In this document: piece by piece, positions 24,584-32,161 of the stretch
How the letters are laid out: every line of letters starts with the position of its first letter
Numbering within the stretch: the first letter of the stretch is position 1
Assembly (NCBI GenBank): GCA_036003705.1
Contig: DASYSE010000123.1
Location: 1 to 36,880, forward strand
Length of the DNA: 36,880 bases
Reading direction: 5' to 3'
Origin: CALGFH01 sp036003705
Lineage (GTDB): Bacteria > Actinomycetota > CALGFH01
Position numbers and translations under genes: made by a program
Notes under the pieces: generated by a model
Told to the model about the DNA's origin: nothing
Databases searched by the model: none
What the model saw: only the letters and a program-made list of their open reading frames with translations

Positions 24584-25884
24584 GGTCCCTCCTGCCCCGG
24601 ACCAGCGTACGGCTGCAGCTCACCCTGCTGTACGGGGGGCTGTTCCTGCTCGCCGGGGCCGGGCTGCTGGCCGTCAACTACGCGCTGGTCCGCTCCCAGT
24701 TCACCCTCCCCTTCGGGGTGAGGATCGAGCGCCCGCCACCCGGGCTGCCCGAGGTGCTCCGCGACAACCCAGGGGTCCTGATCGTCAACACGACGCCGGG
24801 CGGGGACCGGTTCATCGCCAGCGCCCCCTCATCGGGAGCCGTGGAGACGGTCCGGCGCGAGCTGGAGGCGGCGGCCCTCCACCAGCTCCTCACCCAGTCG
24901 GGCATCGCCCTGGCCCTCATGGCGCTGGTCTCGGTCGGGCTCGGCTGGCTGGTCGCCGGCCGGGTCCTGCGGCCGCTCACGGCGATCACCGCCACCGCCC
25001 GGCGGCTGGAGGGCAGCACCCTGCACGAGCGCATCAACCTGCAGGGGCCGCAGGACGAGCTCAAGGAGCTGGCCGACACCTTCGACCAGATGCTCGGCCG
25101 GCTGGACGCCGCCTTCGAGACCCAGCGCCGCTTCGTGGCCAACGCCTCCCACGAGCTGCGCACCCCCCTGGCCATCGCCCGCACCGAGATCGACGTCGCC
25201 CTGGCCGACCCGGACGCCAGCCCGGCCGAGCTGCGGGCCATGGCCCACCGGGTGCTGGAGGCCGGCGGGCGCAGCGAGCGCCTGATCGAGGGCCTGCTCA
25301 CCCTGGCCCGCAGCGAGCGCCAGCTCCAGGCGAGCCAGCCGCTCGACCTGGCCCTGGCCGCCGCCGACGCCCTCTCGGTGGCCGCCCCCGAGGTCGAGCG
25401 GCTCGGGCTCCGGGTCAGCTCGGTGCTCGGCGCCGCCCCGGTCGCCGGCGACCGCGCCCTGCTGGAACGCCTCGTCGGCAACCTGGTCGAGAATGCCGTG
25501 CGCCACAACCAGCCAGGGGGCTGGCTGGAGGTCGACACCGGCCGCACCGGCGAGCTGGCCGTGGTCCGGGTGGCCAACGGCGGCCCGCGGATCGGCCCCG
25601 ACCAGATCGCCGCCCTGTTCGAGCCCTTCCGCCGCCTGGACGGTGACCGCACCGGCTCCTCCCGCGGCGCCGGCCTCGGCCTGTCGATCGTCCGCTCGGT
25701 CGCCACCGCCCACGGCGGCCAGGCCACCGCCCACGCCCTGGACGACGGCGGCCTGGAGCTGACCGTCGAGCTGCCCGAGAGAAAGGCGAATCGCCCGCCC
25801 AGGCCGAGCAGCGTGGACGGCCGCGATCTTGGGGGGGTTCGGGGGGGAGGACTCCCCCCCCGAATGAACCAGGGACTCCCGTGA
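24580..25884 (+). CDS. sensor histidine kinase
   Basis: A 434-residue membrane kinase. Helices at about 14-34 and 107-127 enclose a short external sensor domain of ~70 residues. HAMP follows (about 128-180), then HisKA with H191 in ANASHELRTPLA. The N box is NLVENAVRHN (301-310), the G1 region is VANGGPRIGPDQI and G2 is GAGLGLSIV (363-371). The GTG start overlaps the response regulator stop. The last ~35 residues are Arg/Gly/Pro-rich and are encoded partly by a GC hairpin, so the functional protein probably ends near PERK at about 405. The signal is unknown but likely concerns the envelope, given the neighbouring exporter unit. Confidence 0.94.
   Translation: MRSLLPRTSVRLQLTLLYGGLFLLAGAGLLAVNYALVRSQFTLPFGVRIERPPPGLPEVLRDNPGVLIVNTTPGGDRFIASAPSSGAVETVRRELEAAALHQLLTQSGIALALMALVSVGLGWLVAGRVLRPLTAITATARRLEGSTLHERINLQGPQDELKELADTFDQMLGRLDAAFETQRRFVANASHELRTPLAIARTEIDVALADPDASPAELRAMAHRVLEAGGRSERLIEGLLTLARSERQLQASQPLDLALAAADALSVAAPEVERLGLRVSSVLGAAPVAGDRALLERLVGNLVENAVRHNQPGGWLEVDTGRTGELAVVRVANGGPRIGPDQIAALFEPFRRLDGDRTGSSRGAGLGLSIVRSVATAHGGQATAHALDDGGLELTVELPERKANRPPRPSSVDGRDLGGVRGGGLPPRMNQGLP
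25838..25864 (+). terminator. strong GC hairpin at the 3' end of the kinase gene
   Basis: TTC plus seven G, then AG, pairs with CT, eight C and GAA across a two-base loop, with one bulged C. No T-run follows, so it is a terminator-like hairpin rather than a standard intrinsic terminator. It lies just inside the kinase reading frame and before a convergent gene, where transcription should end. Confidence 0.5.
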
Positions 25885-25918
25885 AGACCCGGCCCTCGTC
25901 AGCCGCAGACCGGCCCCG

Positions 25919-27076
25919 TCAATACAGGAACATGGGCTTGCCGTCGACCTGGCGGATGAGTGGCCGGTAGCGCTTCTCGTCGTAGAGGGCTTCGACGTCG
26001 ACGCGCTTGGTGCCCTGCATCATGGTGTCGATCGGGACCGAGGTGTAGGTACCGCGGCGCAGCGCGACCATGCTGCCGTCGGCGTCCTGGTCGATCAGGT
26101 TGATGGCCATGTTGGCGTAGTTGACCGCCACCATCAGGTCGAGCGCGTCCGGCGCGCCCGAGCGCATCAGATAGCCGACCTGCTGGTAGACGATGTCCTC
26201 ACCGGTGAGCTGCTTCAGCAGCTCACCGGTGACCAGGCCGATGCCGCCCAGCTTGCGGTGGCCGTAGGCGTCGGCCTCGCCCCGCTCCAGGACCTCGCCT
26301 TCCAGCATTCGCGCCCCCTCGCTCACCGTGACCATGGCGTAGTTCGAGGGGTTGGCCGCCTTGTCCTCGAGCAGGTAGTGGGCGAGCAGCTCGACGTCGA
26401 AGGCGACCTCGCAGATGATCGCCCGGTCGACCCCGGCCAGGTAGGCCGACAGCAGCGAGGTCTCGCCGCAGTTGCGGCCGAACAGCTCGACCACGGCGAT
26501 GCGTTCGTGGGAGCCGGTGGAGGTGCGCAGCTGGTGGATGAACTGCACGCTGCGGGTGACCGCGGTCGAGAACCCGATGCAGTAGTCGGTGCCGTAGACG
26601 TCGTTGTCCATCGTCTTGGGGATGGCCAGGACCCGCACCCCTTCCCGGGACAGCCGCTCGGCATACGACAGGGTGTCGTCGCCGCCGATGGCGACCAGCC
26701 AGTCCAGGCCCAGGCGCTCGATCACGGCCAGGCAATGGCTGGTGAAGTCGAACGGGCCCTCGGACTCGGTCTGGCCCTGGCCGGCGAGGAACGCGGGCAC
26801 GTCGGTGGGCATGACCTTGCCCGGGTTGGTACGGCTGGTGTGCAGGAAGGTCCCGCCGGTGCGGTCGATGGTGCGGACCTCGCGCTTGGTCAGCGGCTGG
26901 ACGCTATGGTCCTGGGGCACCTCGGCGTCCAGGTTGTAGTCGAGCAGCCCGGCCCAGCCGCGGCGCAGCCCGACGACCTCGTAGCCGCGGTCGGCGGCGG
27001 CGTACACCAGCGTCTTGATGCAGGGATTGAGACCGGGGACGTCGCCGCCGCCGGTCAGCACGCCGATCCTGGTCAT
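25919..27076 (-). CDS. 6-phosphofructokinase, predicted PPi-dependent
   Basis: A 385-residue phosphofructokinase. TGGGDVPGLN (8-17) is the phosphate-donor loop. GGDDTLS (131-137) has Asp where ATP-dependent enzymes carry Gly, and PKTMDND (153-159) has Lys where classical ATP enzymes have Gly (PGTIDND). By established family rules the Asp/Lys pair marks pyrophosphate as donor. The catalytic Asp is D157. A PPi enzyme would work reversibly in glycolysis and gluconeogenesis. The ATG ending at 27076 has GGGAGG five bases before it. It is a single-gene unit, convergent with the histidine kinase and divergent from the VOC gene. Confidence 0.93.
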   Translation of the reverse strand: MTRIGVLTGGGDVPGLNPCIKTLVYAAADRGYEVVGLRRGWAGLLDYNLDAEVPQDHSVQPLTKREVRTIDRTGGTFLHTSRTNPGKVMPTDVPAFLAGQGQTESEGPFDFTSHCLAVIERLGLDWLVAIGGDDTLSYAERLSREGVRVLAIPKTMDNDVYGTDYCIGFSTAVTRSVQFIHQLRTSTGSHERIAVVELFGRNCGETSLLSAYLAGVDRAIICEVAFDVELLAHYLLEDKAANPSNYAMVTVSEGARMLEGEVLERGEADAYGHRKLGGIGLVTGELLKQLTGEDIVYQQVGYLMRSGAPDALDLMVAVNYANMAINLIDQDADGSMVALRRGTYTSVPIDTMMQGTKRVDVEALYDEKRYRPLIRQVDGKPMFLY

Positions 27077-27143
27077 GCATGCCTCCCAAAAGGGGTGCCG
27101 GGGGTGGGCGTCGTTGCCCGGGGCTCGCGGGGTCGCGACGAGA

Positions 27144-27149
27144 TAGATT
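27144..27149 (+). promoter_or_regulatory. -10 box for leaderless VOC transcript
   Basis: TAGATT ends seven bases before the ATG at 27157 and no ribosome site lies between. The spacing puts the transcription start on or next to the ATG. Confidence 0.4.
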
Positions 27150-27156
27150 ACCGTCC

Positions 27157-27537
27157 ATGGCCGCCGGCTCGCCCGTTCTCGACCATGTCGCCCTGCTGGT
27201 CAGCGACATGGAGGCCAGCCGCCGCTTCTACCTGGCCGCCCTGGCCCCGCTCGGGTTCCGGCTGCTGTACGAGAACGACACCTGCGCGGCCTTCGGCACC
27301 GAGGGCCATGACGACTTCGCCATCTGCCTGGAGCAGCCGCCCACGACCCGGGCCCACATCGCCTTCACCAGCCCCGACCGGGCCGCGGTCGACGCCTTCC
27401 ACACCGCCGCCCTCGCCGCCGGCGGCCGCGACAACGGCCCCCCGGCCCTGCGCCCCGAGTACCACCCCGGCTACTACGGCGGGTTCGTCTGGGACCCCGA
27501 CGGCAACAACATCGAGGCCGTGCACCATACCCGTTAG
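27157..27537 (+). CDS. VOC (glyoxalase/bleomycin-resistance) family protein
   Basis: A 126-residue protein with the single-chain VOC fold pattern. VLDHVALLVSDMEASRRFY supplies the first metal-ligand His, and FVWDPDGNNIEAVHH supplies the C-terminal Glu. AHIAFTSPDRAAVDAFHTAA forms the middle repeat with a further His. It may be a metal-dependent lyase, dioxygenase or binding protein; the substrate cannot be read. There is no Shine-Dalgarno, and TAGATT (27144-27149) lies seven bases before the ATG, so the message is probably leaderless. Its stop TAG is part of a repeat. Confidence 0.88.
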   Translation: MAAGSPVLDHVALLVSDMEASRRFYLAALAPLGFRLLYENDTCAAFGTEGHDDFAICLEQPPTTRAHIAFTSPDRAAVDAFHTAALAAGGRDNGPPALRPEYHPGYYGGFVWDPDGNNIEAVHHTR

Positions 27538-27571
27538 AACAGCGGGCAGGTATCCGGCGCCGCAGGCGGCG
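27536..27571 (+). repeat. 36-bp dispersed repeat, copy B, with inverted partial copy
   Basis: This matches 9788-9823 (opposite strand) at 32 of 36 bases. A further partial copy faces it on the minus strand at 27637-27659: from TAGAACA onward the two agree at 19 of 23 positions. The two inverted copies span the gap between convergent genes, and each contains its gene's TAG stop codon. The layout resembles a ~125-base element with terminal inverted repeats, or paired processing/termination signals. Confidence 0.55.
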
Positions 27572-27656
27572 TCGAAGCCATCCGTGCGGCCCTGGAGCTC
27601 GCGCCCGCCAACGCGCTGCCCGCAAATCCCTCGAACCCGGAGACTTGACCGGTGTT

Positions 27657-29111
27657 CTAGTCGGGCTGTTTCGACCTCCGCCGGGGCAGGCTCCGCCGGG
27701 GCAGGCCCTGGTCGGTGAGCATGGCCCGGGTGGTGGGCACGTCCCTGGCCGCCGCCTCCCATTCGTCGGCCGGTGGGGCGGGGTAGATGCCGGTGTGCTC
27801 GGCCGCGGCCATGGTTGCCTGGTCCTCGCGGAGGAAGCCGAGCTGGGCCAGCTGGGGCCGCATCGCCCAGTCGAGCAGCCAGTCGAGGGAGACCCGGATG
27901 CGGTTGCCGGTGGCCGGCAGGGCGAGCAGGTGGTATCCGCGGGTCGCGACCAGGCCGGGGAGGCCGGCCAGGGGAACCCCGAACGGCGACGCGACCGCGT
28001 CGAAGCCACCGAGGTCGACCGCGAAGCCCAGGTCGCGGTGGCGGTAGTCGACCGCCTTGCCGAAGCCGAGCGATGCCGCCACATTGCGCGCCGCCAGCCT
28101 GCCCTGGCGCTGGGCGTGCTGGGCGGTCTGGCCGGTGAGCTGGCCCGGACGGGTCAGGTCGGGCACGGCGGCCGCGTCGCCGAAGGCGAACACGTCGGGG
28201 GCCTCTGGCACTTGAAGATTCGCGCCGACCCGCAGCCTCCCGCGCTCGGTCGGCAGCCCGAGCGTGGAGATCAGCGGGCTGGGGGTGACCCCGGCGCACC
28301 AGACCAGGGTGTGGGTCGGGATCGTCTCGCCGTCCGACAGCCGCACCGAGTCTCCGGTCGCCTCCTCGACGGTGGTCCCCAGCCGGACCTCGACGCCGCG
28401 GCGGCGCAGCACCTCCATGGCGGCGTCGCCGAGCCTGCGTCCCAGCTCCGGCAGCACACGAGGGGCCAGGTCGACCAGCACCCAGCGCATGTCGTCCGGC
28501 CGCAGCCTCGGGTAGTCGGCGGCAGCCCTCGAGGTGACCAGCTGCATCTGGGCTGCGGTCTCGGTCCCGGAGTAGCCGGCCCCCACGACCACGAAGGTGC
28601 AACAGGCCCGGCGCCTGGCCGGGTCGTCGGCGGCGTCGGCGTTGTCGAGCTCCCGCAGCACGTGGTCGCGAAGGTAGGTCGCCTCGGCAAGCGTCTTGAG
28701 GCCGAGGGCGTGATCGGCCACCCCTGGGACGTTGAAGGTGCGGCTGACCCCGCCCGGGGCGAGGACGAGCCGGTCCCAGGCAAGTTCGCGGGTCGACCCG
28801 TCGGGCCGCAGCAGGGTCGCGCGGCGGCCGGGCACGTCGACCCCGACCACGTGCCCGATCGCGACCTTGGCCCGGCGCAGGGCGGCGTGCAGCCCGACCG
28901 CGATGTGGCGCGGCTCGACGACGCCGGCGGCGACGTTGGGCAGCAGCGGACTGTAGAGCAGGTAGTCGGCGGAGCTGACCACCACCAGGTCGGCCGCGCC
29001 GGCCGGCAGGTGCTTCTCCAGCCGCCGCATGCAGTGGAAGCCGGCGAAGCCGCTGCCGACGACCAGGACCCTCGGCCGCTCGTCGTGCATGGTGACCCCG
29101 TCGGACGTCAT
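27657..29111 (-). CDS. ndh: type II NADH dehydrogenase-like FAD oxidoreductase
   Basis: About 484 residues. The FAD-binding motif is VLVVGSGFAGFH near the N-terminus, the NAD-binding motif is FVVVGAGYSGTETAAQ in the middle, and FAFGDAAAVPD closes the FAD site near residue 335. Aromatic and Gln residues in GQTAQHAQRQGRLAARNVA are typical of NDH-2 enzymes. These feed electrons from NADH to quinone at the membrane surface without pumping protons. The C-terminal region has an amphipathic stretch suited to membrane contact. The start is uncertain: ATG ending 29111 (no ribosome site, TACATC eight bases upstream) or ATG ending 29090. It diverges from the acyl-CoA synthetase gene 37 bases away. Confidence 0.85.
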   Translation of the reverse strand: MTSDGVTMHDERPRVLVVGSGFAGFHCMRRLEKHLPAGAADLVVVSSADYLLYSPLLPNVAAGVVEPRHIAVGLHAALRRAKVAIGHVVGVDVPGRRATLLRPDGSTRELAWDRLVLAPGGVSRTFNVPGVADHALGLKTLAEATYLRDHVLRELDNADAADDPARRRACCTFVVVGAGYSGTETAAQMQLVTSRAAADYPRLRPDDMRWVLVDLAPRVLPELGRRLGDAAMEVLRRRGVEVRLGTTVEEATGDSVRLSDGETIPTHTLVWCAGVTPSPLISTLGLPTERGRLRVGANLQVPEAPDVFAFGDAAAVPDLTRPGQLTGQTAQHAQRQGRLAARNVAASLGFGKAVDYRHRDLGFAVDLGGFDAVASPFGVPLAGLPGLVATRGYHLLALPATGNRIRVSLDWLLDWAMRPQLAQLGFLREDQATMAAAEHTGIYPAPPADEWEAAARDVPTTRAMLTDQGLPRRSLPRRRSKQPD

Positions 29112-29148
29112 GGGTAGAAGATGTAGCACGACGCCAGAGGAGGGGTCC

Positions 29149-30771
29149 ATGCGCGACTACCGCACCCACCGTCCGGGCACCTACCAGGAGATGGCCTCCG
29201 CCTTCCGGTGGAAGGTGCCGGCCAGCTACAACCTGGCCGGCGACGTGCTCGACAAGCACGAGCCGGAGCGGCCGGCCATGCGCTTCGTCTCCGACGAGGG
29301 CCGGGACGAGCGCTGGACCTTCGGCGACCTGCAGCGGCTCACCAACCGCACCGCCAACGCGCTGCGGGGGCTCGGGGTCGGGCGGGGCGACCGGGTGGCG
29401 GTGATGGCCCCGGCCTCGCCCGAGATCGCCGCCAGCTTCCTGGCCACCTACAAGCTCGAGGCCATCCTGCTGTCCATGTCGGTGCTGTACGGCGACGACT
29501 CGATCGTGTACCGGCTCAACGACTCGGAGGCCAAGGTGCTGGTGACCTCGGCCGCCCACCGGGACCGGGTCGCCGACCTGCTCGACAAGGCGCCCTCGGT
29601 CGAGCACCTGGTGGTGGTCGGCGGCGACGGCCGGGACAGCTTCGAGGAGCTGACCAGAGCCGCCTCCGACCGCTTCCAGACCCCGGACACCGACCCGGAC
29701 ACCCCGGCCCAGCTCTACTACACCTCCGGCACCACCGGCCTGGCCAAGGGGATCCTGCACGCCCACCGGTACCTGCTCGCCCACGAGGAGTTCCAGTTCT
29801 CCCACGACGTCAGGGCAGGCGAACTGTTCCACTCGACCGGCGAGTGGGCCTGGATCGCCGGGATCGTGCCCGGCATCCTCGGGCCATGGCGCTTCGGGGT
29901 CGAGACGCTGGTGCACGGCCGCAAGGGCGGGTTCGACCCGGGCAGGGCGCTGCGGCTGATCGCCGACCACCAGGTCGGCAACCTGTTCACCACCCCGACC
30001 GCGATCCGGGCCATGATGGGCGTCTCGGAGGCCGCCGGCCTGGAGTTCGACCTGCGGCTGGCCTGCTCGGCCGGCGAGCCGCTCAACCCGGAGGCGATCG
30101 CCTGGTGGGGCCGGACGGTCGGCTGCCCCGTGCTCGACTACTACGGCCTCTCCGAGAGCTACCCCCTGTGCGGCAACTACCCGACGGTCGAGGTGCGGCC
30201 CGGCTCCATGGGACTTCCCCTGCCCGGCTGGGAGGTGGCCATCCTCGACGAGGACGAGCGGCCGGTGCTCAGGGGCGAGCCGGGCGAGATCTGCCTCAGG
30301 GCCAGGTCGAACCCGCACTACCCGCTCGGCTACTGGAACCGCCCCGAGGACTCGCGGGAGGTCTTCGGCGGCGACTGGTTCCACACCAAGGACACCGCCC
30401 GCCAGGACGAGGACGGCTACGTCTGGTACTCGGGCCGGGCCGACGACGTGATCATCTCGGCCGGCTACCGGATCGGGCCGTTCGAGGTCGAGAGCACCCT
30501 GCTCGAGCACCCGGCGGTGGCCGAGTCGGCCGTGGTGGCCAGCCCCGACCCGCGGCGCGGCAACGTCGTCAAGGCGTTCGTCCGCCTGGTCCCCGGCCAG
30601 CAGCCGGGCGACGAGCTGGTCGCCGAGCTGCAGCGGCATGTGCGCGACCGCCTGTCGGCCTACGCCTACCCACGCAAGGTCGAGTTCGTGGACGACCTGC
30701 CCAAGACCCTGACCGGCAAGATCCGCCGCTCGGAGCTGCGCAAGGCCGATTCGGGATCCGGAGCGATTTGA
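29149..30771 (+). CDS. AMP-dependent acyl-CoA synthetase (medium-chain/ACSM-like)
   Basis: A 540-residue adenylate-forming enzyme. The P-loop is YYTSGTTGLAKG (about 189-200), the adenine motif is DYYGLSES, the hinge region has YSGRADDVIISAGYRIGPFE, and the catalytic lysine lies in KTLTGKIRRSEL near the C-terminus. It would activate a carboxylic acid with ATP and CoA in the cytoplasm. The start MRDYRTHRPGTY and overall pattern resemble ACSM-type medium-chain acyl-CoA synthetases more than acetyl-CoA synthetases, but the acid cannot be fixed. GAGGAGG lies about six bases before the ATG. Confidence 0.92.
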   Translation: MRDYRTHRPGTYQEMASAFRWKVPASYNLAGDVLDKHEPERPAMRFVSDEGRDERWTFGDLQRLTNRTANALRGLGVGRGDRVAVMAPASPEIAASFLATYKLEAILLSMSVLYGDDSIVYRLNDSEAKVLVTSAAHRDRVADLLDKAPSVEHLVVVGGDGRDSFEELTRAASDRFQTPDTDPDTPAQLYYTSGTTGLAKGILHAHRYLLAHEEFQFSHDVRAGELFHSTGEWAWIAGIVPGILGPWRFGVETLVHGRKGGFDPGRALRLIADHQVGNLFTTPTAIRAMMGVSEAAGLEFDLRLACSAGEPLNPEAIAWWGRTVGCPVLDYYGLSESYPLCGNYPTVEVRPGSMGLPLPGWEVAILDEDERPVLRGEPGEICLRARSNPHYPLGYWNRPEDSREVFGGDWFHTKDTARQDEDGYVWYSGRADDVIISAGYRIGPFEVESTLLEHPAVAESAVVASPDPRRGNVVKAFVRLVPGQQPGDELVAELQRHVRDRLSAYAYPRKVEFVDDLPKTLTGKIRRSELRKADSGSGAI

Positions 30772-30805
30772 GCCGGACGACGAGCCCACGATAGCGTCTG
30801 CCGCC

Positions 30806-31228
30806 ATGTACGACACCCGCTGGCCGCGGCCGGGGCCGGCGATGGCGGCGGTCGCCGCCGTGCTCGGCCTGGTGGCCGGCGCCGTCCTCGGCCTCTCGTC
30901 CCCAGGCTCGCAGCCGCGAGCCCAGGCCAGCCCCCCCTTGGAGACCACCGCCAAGCCCACCACCACGACCCTGCCGGACAGGTTCCACACGGTGATCCTC
31001 GGCAGCTTCGACAACCGCGCCCTTGCCGACAACCGGCTCCGCCAGGTCCGCAACGAGGGGGTCGACGACGCCGGCCTGCTCGACCAGGCGAAATGGAGCC
31101 TGGGCACCAGGTGGGCCGTCTACAGCGGCCAGTTCGAGACCCAGGACGAGGCCCGGGCCCACGAACTGCAGCTGGCCCACCTCGGCATCGCCCCGCGCTA
31201 CTACAAAGTGGTGACCCGGACCGCCTGA
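30806..31228 (+). CDS. membrane-anchored SPOR-domain-like protein
   Basis: A 140-residue protein with one N-terminal helix (about 13-31, AVAAVLGLVAGAVLGLS), a Pro/Thr linker (KPTTTTLPD) and a SPOR-like domain (about 58-138). The domain opens FHTVILGSFDNRALADNRL and continues with WAVYSGQFETQDEARAHEL, the typical V-x-GSF / V-x-GxF repeats. SPOR domains bind denuded septal peptidoglycan, so a role at the division site or wall is likely. TAGCGT (30792-30797) is eight bases before the ATG without a ribosome site. Confidence 0.82.
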   Translation: MYDTRWPRPGPAMAAVAAVLGLVAGAVLGLSSPGSQPRAQASPPLETTAKPTTTTLPDRFHTVILGSFDNRALADNRLRQVRNEGVDDAGLLDQAKWSLGTRWAVYSGQFETQDEARAHELQLAHLGIAPRYYKVVTRTA

Positions 31229-31265
31229 GTGGGTAGCCAGACGCGATCCGGGGAGGTGGCCTGCG

Positions 31266-31970
31266 ATGCCGATGTCCACCCACGAAGTCCGCCAGACACT
31301 GCACGAGCTCGGCGACCTGCGCTACGCCGCCGGGAACCTCGACGACGCCCTGCGCCGGATCGTCCACGCCACCCACAAGCTGTTCGCCGTCGACGGGGCC
31401 GGGCTCATGCTGATCGACCCCGACCAGCTCCTGCGCAACGTGGCCGACTCCGACAGGCGCGTCGACCATCTGGAGGAGCTGCAGATCGAGCACGGCGAGG
31501 GCCCCTGCATCGACGCCTTCGAGGAAAAGGAGCTGGTCCACGCCGCCGACCTGGCCGCCGAGGCCCGCTGGCCGAGCTTCTGCCCGGCCGCGGTCGACCG
31601 GGGCCTGCGGGCCGTGCTGGCCAGCCCGATCCCCTACAACCGGATGGCCATCGGGGTGGTGGCCGTGTTCTCGGCCACGGTGCGACCCTGGTCGCCCGAG
31701 GGCGAGCTGGCCCTGATCGCCTTCACCGACCTGGCCGCGCTCACCATCGCCAACACCATGCAGAGCGAGCAGCGGGGCGAGCTGGCCGAGCAGCTCCAGC
31801 GGGCGCTGGACGCCAGGGTGGTCATCGAGCAGGCCAAGGGCGCCCTGGTCGCCCGCGACGGGGTCAGCGCCAAGGAGGCGTTCGAGCAGATGCGCCGCCA
31901 GGCCCGCCGGGAGCGCCGCCGCGTGGTCGACATCGCCAGCGAGATCATGTCCACCGTCCACCAGCCCTGA
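31266..31970 (+). CDS. GAF-ANTAR transcription antitermination regulator
   Basis: A 234-residue protein. A GAF domain covers about 20-165 (HGEGPCIDAFEEKELVHAAD and LRAVLASPIPYNRMAIGVVA are typical). An ANTAR domain follows at about 175-228 with LQRALDARVVIEQAKGALVA, GVSAKEAFEQMRRQAR and VVDIASEIM. ANTAR domains bind paired stem-loops in RNA and allow read-through of terminators; actinobacterial GAF-ANTAR proteins respond to small signals through GAF. The ATG at 31266 has GGGAGG about ten bases upstream; an ATG two codons later is possible. Its RNA target was not found in the window. Confidence 0.92.
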   Translation: MPMSTHEVRQTLHELGDLRYAAGNLDDALRRIVHATHKLFAVDGAGLMLIDPDQLLRNVADSDRRVDHLEELQIEHGEGPCIDAFEEKELVHAADLAAEARWPSFCPAAVDRGLRAVLASPIPYNRMAIGVVAVFSATVRPWSPEGELALIAFTDLAALTIANTMQSEQRGELAEQLQRALDARVVIEQAKGALVARDGVSAKEAFEQMRRQARRERRRVVDIASEIMSTVHQP

Positions 31971-32005
31971 GCTTCGACGTCACAGCCCCGCGGGACAATG
32001 CCTGC

Positions 32006-32161
32006 ATGACCACCGACCCGCTGGAGGCGCTGCGCCGGCTGTGCCTGGCCCTGGCCTACCGTGCGGTCGCCCCCAAGCGCCTGCTGGCCGAGCTGGACGC
32101 CGGTCAGCCGGGCCATGGCAACCCCGCCGGCCCGGGCCGTCGTCAGGTCAGGCTGGCGTAG
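32006..32161 (+). CDS. possible 51-residue protein
   Basis: A short frame encoding MTTDPLEALRRLCLALAYRA and a Pro/Gly/Arg tail. GACAAT (31994-31999) lies six bases before the ATG, a leaderless layout. The first ~35 residues could form a helix pair; no family is recognised. The last 19 bases overlap the convergent glycosyltransferase gene. It could be a chance frame in high-GC DNA. Confidence 0.3.
   Translation: MTTDPLEALRRLCLALAYRAVAPKRLLAELDAGQPGHGNPAGPGRRQVRLA

Noticed and set aside
25801..25884. Frameshift or broken 3' end of the histidine kinase
   Set aside because: All catalytic boxes are intact upstream. The odd tail is explained by read-through of the frame into a GC hairpin before the first stop, not by loss of a domain.
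27148..31107. Minus-strand open frame of 1319 codons
   Set aside because: It runs through four recognised genes, including the acyl-CoA synthetase on the other strand and NDH-2 in another frame. Its composition is that of a shadow frame.
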